A stretch of 64,000 nucleotides of DNA from Anaerohabitans sp964387285 (GTDB taxonomy: Bacteria; Zhuqueibacterota; Zhuqueibacteria; Residuimicrobiales; Residuimicrobiaceae), in the NCBI GenBank assembly GCA_964387285.1, contig CAYLWO010000003.1, forward strand, positions 1 through 64,000, read 5' to 3'. The notes under the pieces were generated by a model. That model did not search any database, was not told where the DNA came from, and saw only the letters and a program-made list of their open reading frames with translations. Positions 14,888 to 21,326 of this stretch are shown piece after piece. Numbering within the stretch: position 1 is the stretch's first letter; each line of letters starts with the position of its first letter. The position numbers and the translations under genes are program-made.

Positions 14888-17284
14888 TTATCGATATTCA
14901 AAATAGGTCCGGTAACCGCCGCCCATATTGCGCGCCAGCCACAGTTGATAGTCCAAATCCTCTTGCGCTGAGATCAGGGCTTTGGCCATATCCGTCGTTG
15001 CGGTGACAATGCTGATGGACGTCCGGCCGTTTGTCGCCGGCGTTTGCAAAATCAATTCATCGCGAAAGTCGCCGTACAAATCCGCTTGCATGATCAGGCT
15101 GCTGCCTTTGATCGGATTGGGCTCTTCGCCAGTAATGGGAATGACTGTTTTGCCGTCAAACTTGCCGATGGTGTGACCGTTGTCGCCCAGCAGTTCACGA
15201 TACGGGTCGCCATCCCATTCCACCGGCACATAGCCTCCGGGAAAGGGATCCATCAGTATTTTCCCGTCCGCAGAATAGAGAACGAGACTATGATCACTGT
15301 GACCGGAGCGGGTGACGATGCATTCAATGCCTTTATGAGCGTCCCAGAAATCAGCATTCCAGCCGTAATGACCATGCGTCCAGCGCGGATCGTCATCGCG
15401 GTTATGTTTCCAGATGATTTTGCCGGTTTGAGCGTCCACCATGTAGATGCCGGCGTGGGCGTTGGATTCTACCAGATAACAAACCTCCAGACCGGGGCGA
15501 TCCGGCAAGTAGTCCTGGATGGACACTTTATCCGGATGTTGACGATAGATGGACCAGCGCACGCTGCCGTCGTGATTAAGGCAGGTGGTGCCGTCAAATA
15601 TCTCCTGCTTTCCGTCTCCGTCTACATCAGCAACTTCGATGCTGTGCCCGCCGCTGCCGTTGGTCTCGGCAAAACTGTTGAACTGCCACAGCTTTTTCAG
15701 GTTCGCGTCAAAAGCGACAAAAACCTCGTTTTCGTACAAACCGGTTTGTGTGATTATCGCCGGATGCACGCCGTCCAGATAAGCGATCGCCATGTGGATG
15801 CGCGTAGAGGAACGTCGTAAATCCGTAACCATTTCCGGCCAGGGGGTTTTATTCTTAACGCGACCGCTCATGCCATCCAGAATGGCGACAAAGACCGAGT
15901 CGCCGATCTGCAGACGGGTGATGATATCCGCTTTACCGTCTGTATCGAGATCATAGACGTTAAAGGGCACATTGTTGGCGCTGCCGAAACAATGGTCGTG
16001 AAAGCAGATGTCCTTGCGCCAAAGTGATCGACCCCAGGACGTAAAGGCTTCCAGTTGCACAGGAGTACCCGGGTCCTGAGACATTTCCTCGTTGCCGTTG
16101 TTAATGCGAATCACACAATCCAGCAGTTTGTCGCCGTCCAGATCGCCGAACACCGGCGTCAGAGAACCTTGTTTGCATAGCGGCGCAAAAGTGACCAACG
16201 TCTGTGCAGGTTCTGCTGTAACCGTGACGCCGATCCAGGGCGAGCGCCGGCCTTCTTGGCCGTTTTGATCCACGGTTTTAATGTAATAATGATAGCGGAT
16301 GTTTTCAGCCAGATTTTCATCGATGAAACCGGTTTTGCCTTGAATCGCGGCCTTGTTAATCAGAAAACCGGCGTGGTTGCGCGATAGGGAGCGATACACG
16401 TTAAAGCGTGAGGTTTGATTTTCTCCGCTCAACAGCGCCCAACCGAGAAACACCCGGCCATGGCCCAGCGATTGTCCGACAAGTCTTCGCGGTTGCTCGC
16501 GCCAGTCCTGGTTCTGCGGATTGCGTATGGGGCGAAATCCCACATCCGGATGACGGATGCCGGAGGACAATTCCGAATAATTGCCGCAACGCAGATATTC
16601 GCCGCTTCTGGCCCAGGAACCGCCCATGCGGCTGCCCTCCAGACTGGGGATATCGTACATGCGATACTTGAAGAGCGTGGTCACCGGATCCAGCAGATCG
16701 ACGGTCATGTGCCACACGTTGCCGGCCATGCCGTACAATTTAAATCCATTGGCTTTGTTGGACACGGCAGGTTGCAGATATTTTTCCCAATCATCAAAAC
16801 GTCGCTCAGCTGCGGCATCGTAATTGGCTTTGTTTTTTGCATCTCCATCGCCCCAGGGAAATTTTTTATCCTGCAAACCGCCCCGGCTGGCATATTCAAA
16901 TTCGCAGGTTGTGGGTAAACGGTATACCCGGCCGTCCTGTTGCGACAACCAGTGCAAATAAACATTCACATCCTCTCGATTGACGAAAATGACCGGATAC
17001 TCCTCTTTGCCTGGCGGAATTTTACCGTCACGCCAGTGCAATGGCGCCGCATGGCCGCTGGCATCGATGAATTTTTTATACTCCGCATTGGTCACCGGAT
17101 GATCCAGCATTTCAAAATCGTCAACCCGGACCAGCGGGCGCTTTGTTACGGTTACGACGTCGCCGCTGTGGAACTCGCCGCCTTTGATCAGGACAAAACC
17201 GGTTAACGCGGAGGGAGGTTGGCACAATGCAGGTCGAGTCAGTGCTGCAAGAACAATCAACGAATAAAGAATTTGCTTAAACAT
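14888..17284 (-). CDS. FGE-sulfatase domain / rhamnogalacturonan-lyase-like fusion
   Basis: A 798-residue secreted protein with a signal peptide (residues 1-21). Residues about 25-255 match the SUMF1/formylglycine-generating-enzyme fold (GFVLIKGGEF, YRLPTTCEFEYASRGG, GMAGNVWHMT, GGSWARSGEYLRCGN, VGFRPIRN). A fibronectin-III-like linker follows (about 265-355). The C-terminal region (about 360-790) consists of FG-GAP-like blades (DLDTDGKADII, DVDGDGKQEIF, WNADFWD) as in PL11 rhamnogalacturonan lyases. The FGE-like part may be a binding or structural module rather than an enzyme. It probably acts on pectin-like or sulfated glycans outside the cell. The fusion order is unusual. Confidence 0.8.
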   Translation of the reverse strand: MFKQILYSLIVLAALTRPALCQPPSALTGFVLIKGGEFHSGDVVTVTKRPLVRVDDFEMLDHPVTNAEYKKFIDASGHAAPLHWRDGKIPPGKEEYPVIFVNREDVNVYLHWLSQQDGRVYRLPTTCEFEYASRGGLQDKKFPWGDGDAKNKANYDAAAERRFDDWEKYLQPAVSNKANGFKLYGMAGNVWHMTVDLLDPVTTLFKYRMYDIPSLEGSRMGGSWARSGEYLRCGNYSELSSGIRHPDVGFRPIRNPQNQDWREQPRRLVGQSLGHGRVFLGWALLSGENQTSRFNVYRSLSRNHAGFLINKAAIQGKTGFIDENLAENIRYHYYIKTVDQNGQEGRRSPWIGVTVTAEPAQTLVTFAPLCKQGSLTPVFGDLDGDKLLDCVIRINNGNEEMSQDPGTPVQLEAFTSWGRSLWRKDICFHDHCFGSANNVPFNVYDLDTDGKADIITRLQIGDSVFVAILDGMSGRVKNKTPWPEMVTDLRRSSTRIHMAIAYLDGVHPAIITQTGLYENEVFVAFDANLKKLWQFNSFAETNGSGGHSIEVADVDGDGKQEIFDGTTCLNHDGSVRWSIYRQHPDKVSIQDYLPDRPGLEVCYLVESNAHAGIYMVDAQTGKIIWKHNRDDDPRWTHGHYGWNADFWDAHKGIECIVTRSGHSDHSLVLYSADGKILMDPFPGGYVPVEWDGDPYRELLGDNGHTIGKFDGKTVIPITGEEPNPIKGSSLIMQADLYGDFRDELILQTPATNGRTSISIVTATTDMAKALISAQEDLDYQLWLARNMGGGYRTYFEYR

Positions 17285-17304
17285 GCGAGATCCTTTTTAT
17301 TTTT

Positions 17305-17700
17305 TTAGTCGGGAAGAGCGCCGCTGGGCGGTTCCCACAATTCCACGCGATTGCCTTCCGGATCCATGACCCAGCCAAAACGGCCAAACTCGGACTCTTC
17401 AATGTGTTCGTCCACCACACAGCCTTCTGCACGCAACGCGGTCAACATCTGGTCCAGATTTTCCACGCGATAATTGATCATGAAACCAGCGGAGGATGGG
17501 GCGAAATAGTCCGACTCTTCAGGCATGATAGACCAGACCGTGGTTCCGGGTTTGTCCGTACTGACACCTTCAGTCCAGGAAAAGGTCGCTCCACCCCAGG
17601 TCTGTACGTCGATGCCCAAGTGGTCGCGGTACCAGGCGCGCAGTTTTTCCGGGTCGCGCGCTTTGAAAAAAATTCCGCCAATGCCGCTAACTCGTTTCAT
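17305..17700 (-). CDS. VOC-superfamily (glyoxalase/dioxygenase-like) protein
   Basis: A 131-residue vicinal-oxygen-chelate protein. It has the paired beta-alpha-beta-beta-beta modules (GIGGIFFKARDPEKLRAWYRDHLG first half; AGFMINYRVENLDQMLTALR second half) and ends FGWVMDPEGNRVELWEPP, the standard VOC finish with a metal-ligand Glu. Members include glyoxalases, dioxygenases and resistance proteins, so no substrate can be named. It is located 20 bases upstream of the FGE/PL11 fusion gene on the same strand. Confidence 0.88.
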   Translation of the reverse strand: MKRVSGIGGIFFKARDPEKLRAWYRDHLGIDVQTWGGATFSWTEGVSTDKPGTTVWSIMPEESDYFAPSSAGFMINYRVENLDQMLTALRAEGCVVDEHIEESEFGRFGWVMDPEGNRVELWEPPSGALPD

Positions 17701-18038
17701 GGTGTCTTCGATAGTTATTGTATTAAAATCAACAATTCAGATTGAACAGATAATACAGATGATCAACTGTATGGATGTTCCAATTAGCTGTTGCTAACAA
17801 AATAGAATTAAAAGGCATCTATTTATACCAGCTTTACAATCCGATCGAGAGCAAAACGCCCAGGTAGTTGCAATGGTCGCGGAGCGACCAGATGATGGTA
17901 ACCGTGGGTTTTAACCCACGGCTCCGGACACAGCCAAATGACGTCGCGTAGCGACGGCTGGCTCTGCTTCAGGGTCTCGGCCTTTTCATTTAGCGCAGCA
18001 GACATCGCGACGCGACGTGATGACTTGTTATTCATTCC
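17701..18038. repeat. Cluster of palindromic repeats in a gene-poor region
   Basis: This space contains three perfect palindromes in a row: TGGTCGC-GGA-GCGACCA (17874-17890), CCGTGGGTT-TT-AACCCACGG (17902-17921) and CGTCGC-GTA-GCGACG (17942-17956). They are spaced as repeated hairpins of the REP/BIME sort. No credible ORF is present; the short frame antisense at 17823-18050 is explained by the repeats. Confidence 0.6.
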
Positions 18039-18215
18039 GCGGTTGTTCAAAAAGTTCGCTATTTGTTTTTTGTATTTACATAAACAGCAAGAACTCTAAC
18101 ATGCGGATAATAAATAACCTGATATTTATAATTAGCATGTAGTTCCACCTTTAGGCGGAGAAATTTCCGGCTAAAGCCGGAACTACTTACAAAAAATTAC
18201 TTTTTGGACGACCTC
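18039..18215. mobile_element. MITE-like element, copy 2
   Basis: About 177 bp, clearly related to the element at 10620-10794 across its whole length, with the same inner hairpins and the same right end ACTTTTTGGACGACCTC. The left end (GGTTGTTCAAAAAGT) has diverged. Same orientation as copy 1. No coding capacity. Confidence 0.75.
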
Positions 18216-18315
18216 CTACCACTACTCGTCCACTACGCGACTTTTTCCAAGACGATATCCTGCGGATGGCACTCGAATATGTTCAACCTTCACCATATTC
18301 TGCGCTTGATCGTAG

Positions 18316-18360
18316 CACAAGCCTCCCGGCTTGTGTGCAGCGCAATCCGGAGGATTGCGC
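18316..18360. repeat. Two REP-like hairpins at the GH29 3' end
   Basis: CACAAGCC-TCCC-GGCTTGTG (18316-18335) and GCGCAATCC-GGA-GGATTGCGC (18340-18360) are perfect inverted repeats directly after the fucosidase stop codon. The first is related to CGCAAGCC-GGGA-GGCTTGCG at 33067-33086. They may stabilise or end the transcript. Confidence 0.6.
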
Positions 18361-20132
18361 TACGCAGACGTCAGCAGAATTTCTTTAAAAGTGAATCCCG
18401 GTCTTACGCCTTCAATAACAGAATCTTTAATTTCAATGGGCGCCATGCGCAAAATTTTATCACCTGCCTGACCATACTCGATGACTCCGGCCCGGGTGTA
18501 GACCTTGTGCCAATACACCGTGCGCGGGGATAATTTTTTGTCATCCGCCACAATGGTGCATTGTTGATTCTGTTTTTCACTGTCAATCTGAATACGATGA
18601 CCGCCGATCCAGGCGGGATTGCCGTGGGAACCGGTTTCCATGGTGACAATGTCCACGCGATAGCGGCCGGCTTTTTCCAGAAAAAAGCGCCATTCGATGG
18701 TGATCTCCGGGTCCAGCCATCCGTCAGAACCACCGGTGCGTGAGCCGAAATTGAGCTGCACCTCCTGGCCGTGTTTGCGTATATTGCCTTTGATGCCGCT
18801 TAATAACACACTGCCGTCGCCCTGTTGATAGATGCCGGTTTGCACCTGCGGCTCTGCCTCCAGTTGCAGCGCCACCACCGACACAGCCGCATCCGGCGGC
18901 TGATCGGGCAGATTTATCAACAGCCGGTGTCTGCCGGAATGTTCGTTGACGGATTGGTGATAGTTTAAAGCGGTCCCATCAGCCGGCAACCAAACCTTCT
19001 GTACTCTGGTTTGCAATCCCTCTAAAGAAAATTCAGCGCCAGGCCATTGATAAAAACCCAGGTACAAAATATTGCCTTTGCGGGTCATGTTGCCCCAGGG
19101 GAACTCTTCGTTGAAAGGACCGGCCTGTGTCCCATAAATGCAATCCTGATTGGTCGCCATCCAGCGGCCCATCTGTTGCAGAATGTCGATTGATTCCTGC
19201 GGATAGAGTCCGTCCGCCTTGGGGCCGACGTTAAGCAGATAGTTGCCGCCCTTGGCCACCACATCAAATAAAATGATCAACAGTTGTTTTACGGATTTCC
19301 AGTTGTGATCGTTCTTTTTGAATCCCCAGGTGTTGTTGAGCGTGGCCGGCACTTCCCAATCCTGGGAGAGCATGGAACCGGGCACCACATTGTCGCCGGT
19401 AGAGATGTAATCGGTGGTCACGCCGCCGCCGAGCCGGCCGCTGATGATGCAGGCCGGCTGCAGCCGGCGCACCAAATCCTTGAGCGATTGCGCCTGTTCC
19501 GTGTTAATGTTATAGGGCGTGTCGAACCAGATCATGCCCACCGGACCGTATTGGGTTAACAGTTCGATGATCTGTGGTTTTACTTTTTCATCCAGATATT
19601 TTTGAAAATCACCCGGTTGTGGGAAATCCCAATCATTGCCATAGCCGTCCGCTTCGTTCCAATCCTGCACCTGGGAATAGTAAAAACAAATTTGCAGACC
19701 CTGGCGCCGGCATTCGTCGGCCAGCTCTTTGATGGGATCGCGGCCAAAGGGCGTGGCATCGACCATGTTGTATTTGGACGCGGTGGAGTGATACATGGCA
19801 AAACCGTCATGATGCTTGGCCGTGATGGTGATGTATTTCATGCCTGCGTCTTTGGCCAATTGCACCCAGGTGCGGGCGTCAAACTTTTGCGGATTGAACT
19901 GCTCGGCCAGCTTGCGATATTCGGTCACCGGGATTTTGGCTGTGTGCATGATCCATTCGCCGAGATTGGGGATCTCTTTTCCTTTCCACTCACCGGCCGG
20001 CACAGCGTACAATCCCCAGTGAATAAACATGCCAAAGCGGGCTTGCCGCCACCAGGCCATGCGTTGGTCCTGAGTCATGATTCCGTTTTCGGAACCGGTG
20101 TCATTGGCATTGGACGATCTGGTAGATGACAT
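18360..20132 (-). CDS. Alpha-L-fucosidase, GH29
   Basis: A GH29 retaining alpha-L-fucosidase of about 590 residues. Family blocks visible are WWRQARFGMFIHWGLYAVPAG, KYITITAKHHDGFAMYHS, and GPVGMIWFDTPYN, whose Asp (residue 210 counted from an ATG at 20150) is the catalytic nucleophile. A beta-sandwich and a C-terminal region complete the protein. It removes alpha-linked fucose from glycans. There is no signal peptide, which is unusual for a family often exported. I use the ATG at 20132, with GCAGG 7 bases upstream; an ATG six codons earlier is possible. It is flanked by repeats at the 3' end. Confidence 0.95.
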   Translation of the reverse strand: MSSTRSSNANDTGSENGIMTQDQRMAWWRQARFGMFIHWGLYAVPAGEWKGKEIPNLGEWIMHTAKIPVTEYRKLAEQFNPQKFDARTWVQLAKDAGMKYITITAKHHDGFAMYHSTASKYNMVDATPFGRDPIKELADECRRQGLQICFYYSQVQDWNEADGYGNDWDFPQPGDFQKYLDEKVKPQIIELLTQYGPVGMIWFDTPYNINTEQAQSLKDLVRRLQPACIISGRLGGGVTTDYISTGDNVVPGSMLSQDWEVPATLNNTWGFKKNDHNWKSVKQLLIILFDVVAKGGNYLLNVGPKADGLYPQESIDILQQMGRWMATNQDCIYGTQAGPFNEEFPWGNMTRKGNILYLGFYQWPGAEFSLEGLQTRVQKVWLPADGTALNYHQSVNEHSGRHRLLINLPDQPPDAAVSVVALQLEAEPQVQTGIYQQGDGSVLLSGIKGNIRKHGQEVQLNFGSRTGGSDGWLDPEITIEWRFFLEKAGRYRVDIVTMETGSHGNPAWIGGHRIQIDSEKQNQQCTIVADDKKLSPRTVYWHKVYTRAGVIEYGQAGDKILRMAPIEIKDSVIEGVRPGFTFKEILLTSA

Positions 20133-20150
20133 CAAAAAACCTGCCTTCAT

Positions 20151-20450
20151 TGTTTGTTCGTATGAAAGGGTGTCAACAATTTATAGAAAAACCGCCATCA
20201 TTCAACGGTTTATCCGAACCGAAATACAAATTATGATTGTTGATAGACAGATGCAAGTGAAAATGCAGGAATAAAAAATTTTTTCTCGGCGTCATGCGCT
20301 GCTGTCATAAAAATACAGGAGGAATAAACCTTGCATTTTGTATGAAAATGCCTTATCATTGCCAAATGATGTGAGCTGCGCCGTAAATGTTTTCATCGGT
20401 CTCTGAGCTTCTTTTTTGGAGTTGGTGATATTCATGCAAGGTAATTTCTC
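20151..20450. other. Intergenic region, divergent promoters
   Basis: About 300 AT-rich bases between the divergent fucosidase and Fe-S-protein genes. A strong AGGAGG at about 20320 is not followed by a usable reading frame. No hairpin, RNA gene or small protein is evident. Confidence 0.4.
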
Positions 20451-21248
20451 ATGGCCATTATAACGACATTTCCCAGATTGGCTGAATTTGAAAAGATGAA
20501 GCGACTTTTGCATGACCAGCAGGTGTCATATGAAGTGATTTCTCCGGAGCCGGCTTATAACTATGTCGGTCAGCCTGCGATCGTCATCGATGAAATGGAT
20601 CGTAGCGCATGTGAAATTGATAGCGAATGCAGTCCATCATTCAGCGGATGGATCGAGTATTTGCCATCACGTTATTCTGTACCATCTTGCCTGCCCCATT
20701 CATATGAAAAAGATATTTTTGGCACAATCGCGATTATGGTTACACAGCCCTGCCTGGCAGAGCAAACACGAATAAGGGCCATTGCCCATCTATCCGGGAA
20801 TTTGGCTGATGTATTTCCCTATATGAATACCATTCATACCCGCGCCTTTTATAACCTGGATGGGCCCAGTTTTACGTTTATGGATGAATACAGGATGATA
20901 TCGCTGTATCCCGGTCGGATTGCGATTGCCAAAGCGGATGACATTGTGGATTTATGGCGAATACTGGAATCCTTGCGCATCAGTTTCAATCAATGCTGGC
21001 TTGATCGTAAAAAAATCACACCCTCCTATGAACTGAGAAAGCGGCCGGCTGCATTGGAAATTTATTTCCATTTGCCGAAAACAAACTGCAGTCAATGTGG
21101 AGAAAAAACCTGCATGGCGTTTGCGCTGAAACTCTGGAGTGGTCAAGCGTCTCTTTTCGGATGCAAGCCGATATTTTCCGGAGATTTCAGCGATCTGAGA
21201 AAAGGACTGTTCGAAGTTTGTGCCGGGCTAGACGTTTTTAAGGAATAA
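20451..21248 (+). CDS. Fe-S protein with DUF3343-like N-terminus and CFeSP-type 4Fe-4S domain
   Basis: A 265-residue protein. The N-terminus (FPRLAEFEKMKRLLHDQQ) resembles DUF3343-type small-carrier domains. The C-terminus holds the four-Cys motif LPKTNCSQCGEKTC with C213, C216, C221 and C238 (spacing C-x2-C-x4-C-x16-C), the pattern of the PF04060 Fe-S domain found in the large subunit of the corrinoid/iron-sulfur protein, Rnf subunit B and others. It therefore binds a [4Fe-4S] cluster and is probably redox active. It stands alone between a divergent and a convergent gene. A role as electron donor to a corrinoid enzyme is possible but unsupported here. Confidence 0.75.
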   Translation: MAIITTFPRLAEFEKMKRLLHDQQVSYEVISPEPAYNYVGQPAIVIDEMDRSACEIDSECSPSFSGWIEYLPSRYSVPSCLPHSYEKDIFGTIAIMVTQPCLAEQTRIRAIAHLSGNLADVFPYMNTIHTRAFYNLDGPSFTFMDEYRMISLYPGRIAIAKADDIVDLWRILESLRISFNQCWLDRKKITPSYELRKRPAALEIYFHLPKTNCSQCGEKTCMAFALKLWSGQASLFGCKPIFSGDFSDLRKGLFEVCAGLDVFKE

Positions 21249-21289
21249 CCAACAGCTTGTGCAAAAAATAAAACCCGAGAAAAAGCACA

Positions 21290-21320
21290 GACCTCACAGG
21301 TTTGTCAACCCTGTGAGGTC
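21290..21320. terminator. Repeat hairpin GACCTCACAGG, copy 1
   Basis: GACCTCACAGG and CCTGTGAGGTC are perfect 11-bp arms around a short loop. It lies between convergent genes and can end transcripts of both strands. Related copies are at 28313 and 46091. Confidence 0.7.
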
Positions 21321-21326
21321 TTGGAT

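Noticed and set aside
15044..15820. Antisense open frame over the FGE/PL11 fusion
   Set aside because: It lies opposite the FG-GAP blades; no initiation signal and no recognisable domain.
20292..20513. 73-codon minus-strand frame between the fucosidase and Fe-S protein genes
   Set aside because: It overlaps the start of a confident plus-strand gene and has no coding features.
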